Shown in pieces: positions 11,709-23,100 of a DNA stretch of 64,000 nucleotides (its first letter is position 1; each line of letters starts with the position of its first letter). Below the pieces are notes generated by a model. That model had not been told where the DNA came from. It did no database searches and saw only the letters and a program-made list of their open reading frames with translations. Location of the stretch: contig OZ022261.1 of NCBI GenBank assembly GCA_963978905.1, forward strand, positions 37,838,130 through 37,902,129. The letters run 5' to 3'. Origin of the DNA: Trichostrongylus colubriformis (Eukaryota; Nematoda; Chromadorea; Rhabditida; Trichostrongylidae). Position numbers and translations under genes: made by a program.

Positions 11709-14700
11709 GCAACTGCCGAGTCCCACTGCCGTGCAGGGGATTACACATGTAGTTACTAGAGCAGTTGAAGGAGACAATTTATCACTGGCTGGGGGTTATA
11801 GACGGGTCAGCATCTCTGAATACCGATTCTGATGATGTTCGGACGCTTGACCACATTTGTGGCACTCCATTGCCCACATGTCGGGGGTTCTTTCCTTGCA
11901 ATGAGCGAGAAAATTAGCTCAATCCAATTGATGGCGCTGTCGATTTTCGAGAGATCAAAGAGCTCACCTGGAACCATCCTCATAGTGATTACGCGAGCTC
12001 AGGAATGTTGTATGTTGGCATTCGACTGATTTGTTCTCGTTTTATTTTGATAGTCACTTTGTCGAACATGTCCTCTCCAATGATGCATCTTCTTTCCTGC
12101 ATAATTCTTTGAATTTCTAGATTCCTAGCTGTCGACCGGGCTGAGATTTTTATGAGCCTACTCTTTTTTCGTTTGCTCATTGGCCCGACGGCCTCACCTC
12201 TCTTAATTACGCATGGCACGTAACCATCCCTACTGTTTGGGTTTCGCAACAATCCCGGCTGAAATGGTTTTCCTTTCATATTCATTCAATTCAACGAATA
12301 AGCATGTTCTCCACTGATTTCTCAATCACTACTGCGCTCCTATTCTCACTATCAATCAGATGGTTTATGGACCCTTCCCCTCACAGAGGTCAGAATTTTG
12401 GATGTTTTTCAGCCCAGCCACCGTTCTTTCTCGACACCGTCGCTCTTCTCAGTTCTCCCTTCTAGGAATGGTCAACAAGTCTGTGGGAGAAGTGATAGAT
12501 GCACAAAGATATGCTGGTGGGATGCAATTGATTTGAAGACCACTTGATCTGTTATAGCTCTGCCAAGAGCAGTACTTGTTAGTCAGTCAGAGGATTGCGC
12601 CACCCTGTGGTTCCTTTAAAAACTTTGCTGCACCATCCTCCGTGTGTAGGTGTGTAGGTGCTGCCCAGCTAAGCCACTGCGCCGCGCGGGCCGAATGTTG
12701 TCCTCTTGGTCTGATGGTCCTCTTGTGAATTGTGCCCGCACAACCTGTCCTAGCTGGACTGTCTTGATGCACACCTTGCGCCGGGGAGTGGCCAAGGGAA
12801 TCAGCATTATAATTTCACTCAATGAGAAGTTGTGACATAGGAAATCGAAGGCATCATATCTAAGTGATAATAACGTTCCGGATGATACGTGGCTACCCAA
12901 ACGACGCTCTGCCTTTTCATCTGCTTCGATTCGTGCCATGCTCCTTGTATAAGTTTCGCATGCGACCCATTCCTCATTCACACTCACCTCAGTTAGAACG
13001 TCATCTTGGCAAACGTTTGTAAAGCTGGATAAGAATCACGTAGAATGATACTTGTTGGGGTTGTTTTGCTTGATCGAATTTCCGCTGCAAGAGTTTTGGC
13101 TGACGTTGATTACATGCAGTCATTTTTTGATTCTGTTTCTTCTATTACTTGTACTCAATAAAGCAATACGTAATTTAATCGCCCGTTGGAATTGGAAGCA
13201 AAACTACTTGGTGATCCGGTGGTGGTCAAAAAATAATAGAAATGGACAAAAACCTGAGAAATGGGACTCCTGTTTCCCCTCTCACCTTGCTCTTGACTCT
13301 CAAACTCGCTTGTGCGTCCGCAGGCAGCACACGGAATCTGTCCAGCAGCGGTGGGCCTTGTCAACTCAAGGTTTGCCATAGCGAACTGCACCACAAACCG
13401 TCTCCAAGGACCCCTGGTTTTCTTTCGAAGCGAACCAACATTTCCCCTTTTTCAATCCAGTTTGTTCGTAGCACACCTGCATTGCTACGATTCGAATCCA
13501 CTGACCATTGAAGCACCTCATCTCATACCATCAAAATACGTTGTCGGGCACTCGAATCATATCTGATTCTTATCACTGATTCTACCAAACCTCACTGAAC
13601 GAAGTTACCCAATCAATATGCAATATGCATGGACCCTTCGACGGGACCTCGGATTAGAGGAACTTCACATGTATCACTCTTTTAGGTGCGAAGCCCCGGG
13701 TCGACGAGGACAGTCTAAAATGCTGTCACAATGCGCGAGGCAAGCAGCCGCAATTCCATTGTGACTAGAGCGCCTTACCTTCGTATCAAAATTGATCAGG
13801 GTCGAGCGCCTGATACAAGTGTGCGCTGTTTTCCCATGTTTGCTGTCTGTCTTTTGAGATGTGGCATATTATCACAAAGTCGCTAAAAAGAACTAGCTCG
13901 CTAGGCTCATAAGGAGCGGAGGGTATAAGTGGTTCATCACCCTGAGGGTACTTCCTTTCGGGTGGCACTCAGGGCACTATGAGTAAGGTCACTATCCCTG
14001 CAAAAGATATTCATAATATTTTTTTTGTGAGTAACTCAATTGTATTTTTTGTAAAGCATCTCACCGGAAATCTCCCCCTGTCAGATGTGCAAGCTTACCA
14101 TAGGGCGTCAGCCTATGCTGTTGAAGGCTTTTCTACGTTGTGATCGTGTTTTGAGCTGTGCTCACTCTGCCGGAACGCTGTTTAGCAAGTTCCCGCGCTC
14201 GTGCACTGCCTTGATGACCACATGACCTACATCGAGTGTCCTAGTGAACATCAACCTGTTCTTAAGATGCTCCAAAACTAGTCGTTGAAGTGCGAAGAGA
14301 GGACTTGGTATGCCTCCTCTTATCAGCAGTCATCGAGTATCGGCCAGCGTCGAGTGAACAGCGTTGTGTCAACGATTCGTGTTTCTTTGTAAGGTATTGA
14401 GTTAAATTCCGTATATTCGGCTTTCATTCCACGATATCGAGTCATAGTCGGATGAACTGTATTGTTTCAACGATTCTGTCTCTTTATAAGGTGCTGCAGT
14501 CAACTAATGTATGACTTTCATTCCAGGCGAGTCTTACGATGACCCGTGTCTACCCGTCGTTCATAGATTTTCATGATTTCCAAAACTGCTTTGCGTACGT
14601 GAGAAACACACCGTCGCATGTAAGGCCGTTGAATGTCTCAAGAAATGTATGTGCTAAACAAACCCGTCGTTTTCATACAATCAACGGGCAGCGCACAATT

Positions 14701-15200
14701 TAGCTTTTCTCGAACGTCTCGCTTGGATATTTTCGAATTCGATGTTGCGGGAAACCACAACGCCATTTATATGTGCAGGTTTTTGGCAGCCTTCCTTTCA
14801 CTCATGTACTAGTGAGCAGAAGGCTTGCCAGTATGGCGAACTTCGATGCAAATACAGAAGTGAGGTACCTATTGCTCTCAAGTTATGATATTTTTCACTG
14901 AAGTCTACGTTCAAGGTTATTTTGGAACAAGTCAGCCCCACAGTTTGCAGTTCTCTTGAAATCGTTCCGCTGTCTCAACGCGACTACGAAATCCTCGTAA
15001 GTGGTGAGAGGAGCTTCGCAAGGTTTCAAGATACCTTGCTTAATTTTTTTTCCGTAGTAGGCAAGCTGGGGGGAGGGGGGGGGGGGGCTTGAGAGTCGAG
15101 GATTCCACGCCGCATGACCAGTTGACGGCATGGAGCAATATTTCAAATCGCGCTGTTAAAGTTGTGAATCACTTGAGCTGGGAATCAGCAAGGGGCAATG

Positions 15201-15380
15201 AAAGTGAGGAGGGAGACGCAACTTTCATCGACGTCGGAGTTCCTTCCCTCCCTAGACTCGGGCTGAAATTCATGTACCCTTCTTCTATATGACAGAGCAT
15301 CTGTCTCATCCGCTTTAGCCCAAGCCTAGGGAGGGAAAAGAGCTTCGACGTCGGTGAGAGGTTGCGTCTCCCCCGCTTTA
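15201..15380. mobile_element. Short foldback MITE (family with 47791-47999)
   Basis: An imperfect palindrome of about 180 bases. Its outer arms carry GGAGACGCAAC / GTTGCGTCTCC, then CGACGTCG, then CCTTCCCTCCCTAG / CCTAGGGAGGGAAA and a GGGCT(G/A)AA block close to the centre. The same modules in the same order occur at 47791-47999. There is no coding capacity. The ends look like (T)AAAG plus a G-rich stretch. Confidence 0.75.
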
Positions 15381-16114
15381 CTTGACCCATCAGCGAATCA
15401 GTGAACGTTCTCGTCGTCACTGTTAGTGCTGTGCCGTGTGCCTATTGCTGTGGCAAGTCGCCACCCATTCCCCATCGATCACGGCGTCGTCATGTAACGA
15501 AAGTGCACTGTGGCTGGTGTGACCTCGTACACACAACTTGATAAGTGATGAGTGGACACACCTGCACCGATCTTGGTGTCAAGCATGGGCTGAGCTACGC
15601 TCAATCGGGTTGTATTTTGGGTTGGTTACATAGGAATCTTTTCATCGAGCACCTATTTTGCTATTGATTTTTGGGATCACCTTTTGTACTCTAGTGTACC
15701 GACAGCATCGGTGTTGAAAGGGAGGGGAGAGGTCCTATTTCCCAAAGATTTTTCTCGACGCAACGCTTGACCCAGATGCCCATCCCCATGGATCCCAGAA
15801 TTTTTTTTCACAGCTGCACAGCTTCACACCAGCCGTGTTCCCTGGGCAGTCAAAGAGATTAGGAAGAGGAATTATCGAGGTACTTTGTATTATCACCCGG
15901 GTGCGATTCCGTGTGAGACACGGGAGTGGTGCGCGCATTGCGGCGCTAAGATGTTGCGACGGCTTTCTTCATCAAAAGAAAAGGGATAGGTAATCGGGAC
16001 GAGCGAACGATTTGCACTCCTGTAACAAACACCACTAGTCGACAAATCTGTGCTCTCTCGATTAAGGAGGGTTAAGGCATCGCTAGGGATAAAGAAGGAA
16101 ATGCGATCGAGGAA

Positions 16115-16300
16115 AATATCCCTACTATATGGGCGGGGCGTGCTGGAAATTTGATAATCAGTTGAAAATAATCCAATCAGTTCCAGTATGGCCTAGTCGT
16201 AGGGAGAAGTGATAAGGTCGCTGATACGATTCTATGAAGCCTACAAGGGGGGGGGGGTGGGTGGAGCGTGATGTAGACAGACGGAGCTTACCCTCAAGTA
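16115..16300 (+). repeat. Dispersed repeat, GGGCGGGGCGTG family
   Basis: Contains GGGCGGGGCGTGCTGGAAA, then a CAATCAGTTCCAGTATGGCC-like block, GTCGTAGGGAGAAG, and GATAAGGTCGCTGAT...TTCTATGAAGCCTA before a G run. The same ordered blocks recur near 10355-10440, several times in 30960-31960, at 40430-40740, 41255-41420 and about 62740-62840. No coding capacity or terminal repeats are visible. Confidence 0.7.
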
Positions 16301-16539
16301 CAAACACCTGTGATGCATCACTATTAATATGAACAAGTGATAACAGAATTGTGCCGGCTTTGCCGAGGAGTAGATAGGCCATAGTAAGCAGGCAGTTATT
16401 GGAGCAGTTCAAAAGTACAAGGCTGGCTTCGCCGGCCTTGTACTGTAGAGATCCTGTGTGGTGAAATTCGAGCTGAAAACGCGCCTCGCATTATTCATCG
16501 GGCCTCGTTTGCGTGTGTTTGGTTGCACTGTTGCCGATT

Positions 16540-16760
16540 TGCTAGTTTCTGGGAGCGGCGCGTCAAGCTCAATGGCTGGTGCAGCCAATTGCCGCCTGCA
16601 TCCACGCATAGGGAAAAGGGAAGAGTGGGAAGGAAGGTTTTTGGGTTTTTGACTGTTTCATTCCATTTTTTCTATACTGTTGCATTACTGAGCACCCCAA
16701 CTTTCATAATCCGCACTTATTCTATAATCTGTCGAAATTATTCCTAAGGATGACTTAAAG
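16540..16760 (+). repeat. Dispersed repeat shared with 45130, 61200 and 61945
   Basis: A stretch reading GGGTTTTTGACTGTTTCATT, TTTCTATACTGTTGCATTAC, TGAGCACCCCAAC, then an ATAATCTG-like block. The same ordered pieces are found around 45130-45310, 61205-61380 and 61945-62110, so this is a copy of an interspersed family. It is non-coding. Confidence 0.65.
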
Positions 16761-17481
16761 TGATTTTTGTGGCATCTTCTGAAAGCAGAAATCATCATGT
16801 GTATCATCGAATCCCATGAGTGAGTCGTGGTGGAGAAGCTCGTTTTCGCAGGCATGTTACAGCCTGTCCGGCGTTTAAGCAACCCATCATAACAGAGACT
16901 TGTGACTAATTGTGCACTTCTGGAAAGAACTTATAGTTACACTAGCCACATTTTGCTGAAGATCACGGTTGTAGGAGCTGCTGTGCTGATGGAAGTTGCG
17001 CCTTCATTTCGAAATACAAATTGATTTTCTGATCGCTTCTCAGTGGGTAGCACGAAGCTCTCATATACATATATCCACTTGGCTGTATATGTTTGAAAGC
17101 TACTTTCCCCTTCAATATAGTCGAAAGTTCTTTCCCAGCGTTATAGGAAAATTCAAAACTTTTGCCATTCATGGGCTAAATAGCATCTGGTCATCTAGGG
17201 AGGGGGAAGGTACTTTATAGAATATTGAACATCTATGCATCTCTGGTTGGCAAGCGTATAATAAGTTGAACAGTGGCATGCCCTTCCATGACTAAAACGC
17301 CTTACTACTTCTCAGAGTCGCCATGTGAATAGTGTTCTGAGCAGGCTATTCTACCAACACTCCCTTCCCTTTCCAACCTCACGAACTTATGTTTTTCTGC
17401 TAGATTTCATTTTTATGTGTGAAGGTGGAACAGCTCCACCTTTATCGGCTGAGTTGGAACAATAATAAAAGGTTTCCATAG

Positions 17482-20169
17482 TGCTGGAAGCTAATGTACT
17501 CATTTATCAAATGGAAATTCTAGGAATTACTGTTCAGGACGAATGTAGTGAAGAAGTGGAGGACGTGTTTCTTCAACAAATACGTGTGGTATTTCTTGGT
17601 ATGAAGTTCCCACTGTGGGTGTCATCGAATGTATGCGTAGATTTCCGCGTAGGTCAGTGGCACAGAACTCTGTTGTAATCTACGTTTCTATGCCTTTCGT
17701 GCAGTTTAGCTCTGTTATTTGTGAACATGGTTGCAGTGTGAGCAGTGAGCTCTCGAACAAACCGGTTTTTATAAAGCGCCCTGTATAGTGGTTGAATGGT
17801 TCTACTTTCAGCAAATAGGCCTGGTAACTTTCACGGCACAAGCCGTCCTAAAGGCCGCCTTTATACTCTGCGGTGGTGCCAGCCAGGGTCAAGCGTTCAG
17901 TTGAGGAAAATTTTCAAAAAATACGACCCTCCCCCGCCCTCCCCCCCCCCAAAAAAAAGGAACCCTCAATACGACCCCCCCCCCTTTTCTCCAGGCTCCG
18001 CTTTTTCTGTGGTTTCTACCAAGCCACTGCGATCCACCTCGGAAATTAGGAGCCTATGGTAAATAATCACAGAGGCCAAACCAAACTCCTGACAAAAGAG
18101 AGAAATAAGGCCCTAACAAAACTCAGTACTAATATTCTAAAACGAAAACGTCCAAGATAAGAACCCAGCAACTCCAATACTTATATTCCGAAACGAAGAC
18201 AACGCCGACCATTGGTAATATGATCATGCTCTGATGACAAAGAAGAAGGCTAAAAAGTTATGCAAATTACGCGGCAAGGATAAAAGATGAAAAATAAGAG
18301 TAGAAAAGTCAAAAATTAAAAGAAAAGATAAATTGGGGCCATGTAATACGCTTCCCATCTGATCGCGGGTCGATACTGCGGCTGCGACGCGGGATCACGT
18401 TGGGGCGCGGTATCTTCCCCATACTAAATTCCGACATTTTTAAAATACTTTAAACTTTACCTAGAGCCCATCTTTCAAACAGCTGTGAACTGTTTTCCCA
18501 ATAACTCCCTCAGACCTATCTAGCCGTTTGCTTTTCCTAAGGTTGCTTAGTTTTCGATATGGGTCTCGAGATGAGGATTAGATGAGGACAATTTCGAAGT
18601 GTTTCATTCAAATGGCCATAACTTCCTTCAAACTTAACCATATGAGTGCGTTTTAATGAGGTGGGGTCTGCTACGTTGTCCCTTTTTAATGGCTACCTAA
18701 GTTATGCCATATCTTCAAAACGAAGCAAGAAACATTCAGGAAAGCCACTCGAAAAAAACTTTTTTTTCGAATTTGCGAGATCTTCCCAAGATTATTCCGA
18801 AAAATTGATTCATACTTACTGAAATTTCTCTAGTATGTAACCTTCACTCTCGAAGGCCTAGTGGGAGAGGCGTCGGTCAGCTTCTCTGTGGAATGCGCCT
18901 TGCATGAGGATTTCATCCACATTCTCAATGAATACAAACGTTTTTATGATCCGCATAGTGACCGCTAACATCAGATCACGTACTTGCAATCGTAGAGATA
19001 TGAAAGAAGTTCATATCAGCTAATTTTAGTTTTCATCCAATTGTTTCTGGAGTGTCCATCCACGGTGGTACCCGCTGATTGATATCGCTTTCCACGATTA
19101 ATCGGTGAATTTCGGCGGTTTCGGTGTCAGCGGACCAACGAAAGGGCTATTCGCGTTGACCCAATTTCGTTGCGGGTCGCGCCATGCATGAGGTTTCCAT
19201 GGTGATTAAGTTAAACCAGTTTCGGGTTCGAACCCAATTAGTCAGTTTTATATTTCTCCCCTTATACTTTAGACCCTCAGCATGAGGAATTCTGTCGTTC
19301 ACTGCCTACCTCAACGATTACGACCCCTCCCCTCCTAGCGGACCAAATCCGACTCCCACCAATGAGGACTCCTCAACGGAGGCTTGACCCTAGTGCCAGC
19401 CTGCCTGCCGGTGGCAGGGCAGGCAGCGACGAGGAGGCACGGATGAAGACGCGGAACGACGCAGCCACCCTTTGCCGCCGGCACCGCAAAGTGTGAAGCG
19501 GCCTGAGTGATGCTTGTAGCAGTGAAGATTTTTCGGATTGCGTGGTACATCATTGCTCACAGGGTCTCAGGTTTGATTTTTTACAGGTGGTGCTCTGCCA
19601 GAGACAAAGGAACCTGTTCTTCTCTTGCCATCGACGGAATTGCATGTATTATCTGGTGATATGGGATCGAGCAGTTCTACTGATGAAGAATTTTTCAAAA
19701 AAACCATGACGGTTTGCTGTTGTGATGTAAAACTTCGTGGAATCCTCAATGCACATTGATTTTCAGATAAAGGGAGCGTTTCCACTGATTATTGGCACCA
19801 GGGGCTTCAGTCAATCACTCTCGCCTCTAGATTTCTCTGAAAAACAGTTCCGCGTATTACCGAGTGTCTTCTCGAAACTAGTGATCAAAAAAAGCAACAC
19901 ATCGAGCTATTCCTTCTATCCTGACATCTACATACTAGGGGATGGTATGCAACACCATTCCTGTTCTCGTCCAAAGTACTGGAAAGCGCTTGAGGTATTT
20001 GCTGTTTTTAGATTTTGCCTCAAAAACTTCTGGTTATGCCGTTCATGGTGTAATGTCGATGAGATCTCATTTGGATCCATCTACAGTTCAGTTCGTGATG
20101 GTTGAAGCAGTTTCTCCAGCAAGTGTGCCGCGCAGTACACATGTCAAATCGCTGCTCAAGTTTCTAAAG
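17482..20169 (+). CDS. prx-1: PEX1 N-terminal and pre-ATPase exons
   Basis: The exon near 17482-17652 (acceptor CCATAG; exact end uncertain, as two donors are possible) aligns with the second half of the PEX1 N-domain that contacts membrane partners. Exons 19587-19726, 19767-19944 and 20012-20169 join in phase through introns of 40 and 67 bases. The last carries [19 protein letters not shown] and [10 protein letters not shown], resembling the segment just before the helical linker in human PEX1. This middle part evolves quickly in the family, so identity rests on position and phase as much as on similarity. Between 17653 and 19586 I see a C-rich tract (17925-17990) and nothing else recognisable. 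Confidence 0.6.
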
Positions 20170-23100
20170 GTATCGATAATTCCCAGTCTTTCCATACAGA
20201 CATTCTTTTCGGTTATACTTTGAACAAAATGGTGGTATGAAAAAATAATGACATGCAAAAGGAAGAAAAAGGAAAAGGGTTTCAGAGAAGACCGGATAGC
20301 CTCTCGGTTTCTTTTTACTTTCATCAAAACAGAACTGACTTGTATACCTCTCTTCCTCTTTTACTAAGGTTGCTCCGATGTCATGTCCCATGTGGCATGT
20401 CCTGTCGTGCCTGGTATAGCTGGCCTGCGCCAGCTATACCAGCTACGATATGACGAGGCCTACATTTTTCAGGATTTGAAAAGATCAGCGTCAGAGCTCT
20501 GGTGTACCCTGTTTGCAGTTCAGACCTGGCTACTACTGATTATCACACTTTCGCCCTATTCCAAATCACATCGAAGCGTACCTCAAGTAATGTGATATAG
20601 TAATGTAATATAATATAATATATAATCAACCCAACGCGTTGCAGCAAATAGGGAGTGATAACCACGGATCGTTGATAATAATAGTTGATAACTGTTTGTT
20701 AAACGAATATCCACCGATTCTTCGTGGATCTCATTCCTCTCGAATCACTTGAAGAACAAGAAATTTCCTTTGTACCGATGCAAAAGTTGAAAAACTGGAG
20801 GAAGAGCAACTCGTTTGAATTCTCGCCTACAACCTTTCAACAGTTGCCGACGGAAGGACTGCTTTTCGAAAGTTCGTGGTCAATATTGATTTGCTTCTCA
20901 CCCTTCGTCTCCGTCCACGTGACCGTCACCGCTTTTCTCCCGGAGCTCTCGTGCCCCTCCCCCCCTCTCCTCCACGGACAGCCTCACCTCGTGGGACGTT
21001 ATTTGAGGAGCTGAATCAGACAAGATCTTGCTTTTATAGTGAAACTTCGCATGTGACCCGTTCTAACCATAAGCAAAGACAACATAAATATATGGGTTAG
21101 AGAAGGACTCGAGCTTCCGTGGACGATCCCTTTAATTAAATCTTGATTCGGGTTTGGGCCACTCAATACTACGAGGGATACTACGTGCGTATATGCGTAC
21201 CAATAATAGCCTAAATAGCCTAAAGCATAGCCTAAATAATTTGCACGACTTCTTTGATAACGTTTACTCTAAGCCAGATCACTGCATTGCAATGAACAAG
21301 CATTGTCTCGCTTATTCAACTATATCGTTGAGGCCAATTGAAGAATGGCAAATGATAAGCGTGCAATCCGTCGACGTCTACTTTTCTAGAGAGGTAACTC
21401 TTTTCTCTGGTATTCGCTTTCAGTGGAGTATCAGCGAAATAGAATTTATCCTAGGACATGGAGTGGGTCCTCAACAATAACGTACAGCAACATGTGAGCA
21501 GTGCGTTGCGTAGCGTAGTGCTTGTTAATCCTCTTCTACTCCCACTCACGGGCATCTTCTTCAGCGTATCTGTGAGAGGTACGACGTTGGCTCAGCCAAT
21601 CTTTCTTGAGCTTCTAGTCTTTCGGGGAAGGCTTCCTAAAGGAGGTTTCGTAGACTTCGGAATATTCCTTTTCATTCTTCATGTAGTATTTGTATTTTAT
21701 GTATTTTATGATATTTTAAATTCGTGTGTTTAATTGTGGAAAAGGCTGTGCTGATGACACGGCAACAGTGGGTGCTGGCACTCGATGGGTTGTGGAAAAG
21801 GCTGTGCTGATGACACGCACCGTCATGTAGGTGGAGGTGTGATGATGACACGGCGTTGGTTGTCGTCTGCACGGCATTGATAAGAGGCTTGTAGAAAAGC
21901 CTGTCGTGATGACACGGCATCGGTTGGCTCATGGAAAAGGCTGTGGTGATGTGATACACGGCATCGGTTAGCGTGTGCACGGCATCGTTAGGTAGGTGGA
22001 AAAGGCTGTGGTGATGACACGGCACCGTTATGTAGGTGGAGGTGTGGTGATGACACTGCGTTGGTTGTCGTCTGCACGGTATTAATAAAGGTTTGTGGAA
22101 AAGCCAGTGGTGATACACGGTAGCGGTTTTCTTCTGCGCGGAATAAATTGTAATGAGTCGAAACATTTGCACTCCAAGCATCTTGAAGTGCTAATGTTTC
22201 GGTACTCATAACAATTTATTCAGTTCATTTGGGTCTATCCAAACAAATGCGTGGGACGACTCCTTGATATTAGGTTGATTCATAATAAATCGGACAAATG
22301 GTAGTGATGATTTCTAGAGATCATAACTCAGTAACGAATTAACGAAAATGGACGCGCGAGGTACCGTTGGAATGAGTATGAAAAGCTCTTCAAAGTACCG
22401 CAAAATAATCACTCCAAAGTAAATTCATTCCGCCACAATGCCGCACGATTTCAAGCGGTCCAGAGACCACATCCGCAACGTCATACTATTTATATCGCTA
22501 TCTGGCCAGGAACCCGCGGATATCGGCAGACGTCTGATAGAAGTTCATAAGGAGCATGCCCCCGGCAGAAGTACACTGTAGTTGTAGCATTCGAAGTTTG
22601 CGTCAGGCGACTATTCCATCGAAGACGAAAACCGCGGTTGGTGGAGCGTACACGGCGTAGAGTACTGGGAGCTGCTCGATGAAGGTACCACAGTATCCGC
22701 CGACGTCTACGTTCGTCAATTACGAGAATTGAAGGCCAGTGTCCAAAGTTCGCTACGGCGGCGGTCACATGTCTACTTCCAGCACGACAACGTGTCTACT
22801 TTCACAGACCGCACTTCGCAAGATCCACCAAGGCCGAGCTGCTGTCGTACAGTTGGACCGTACTTCTATACCCACCGTACTCCCCAGACCTGGCCCCTTC
22901 AGATTTCCACCTTTTCTCCCACAGCCAACGCCACCTGGACGGCCAAGACTTCAAAACTCGCGACGAGGTCAAGGCGGCACTCGGCAACTTCTTCGAGCTC
23001 CAGCTTCCGGCCTTCTGGAGCAAGGGCATCCATGATCTGCCTATACCGTGGCAGAAGGTCATCGATAAAGATGGAGTATATTTCAAGTGAATCCCTGTTG

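Larger units (their letters stand above)
9332..17481. other. Region between lig-1 and first recognised PEX1 exon
   Basis: No gene could be confirmed in these 8.1 kb. The missing 5' exons of PEX1 and its promoter should be here. Open frames of about 100-135 codons exist at 9735-10142 (+), 11989-12285 (-) and 12616-12987 (-), none with a family signature I recognise. The strand change and lack of splice-linked neighbours suggest repeat remnants or chance. Listed separately: a MITE remnant, a 22-base-arm hairpin, a foldback MITE at 15201-15380 and two dispersed repeats after 16100. Confidence 0.5.

Noticed and set aside
12616..12987. 123-codon minus-strand frame
   Set aside because: No recognisable domain, no linked exons on that strand, and the frame ends in what looks like repeat sequence. 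Kept only as a remark in the intergenic entry.
20724..20870. Protein-like frame [20 protein letters not shown] in the PEX1 linker region
   Set aside because: No AG acceptor lies between the preceding in-frame stop and the frame; without an acceptor it cannot be placed.
21672..22181. 169-codon minus-strand open frame rich in His, Ser and Thr
   Set aside because: It is the translation of the minisatellite; the repeated HHHSLF-type units follow the DNA period and there is no start or splice context.
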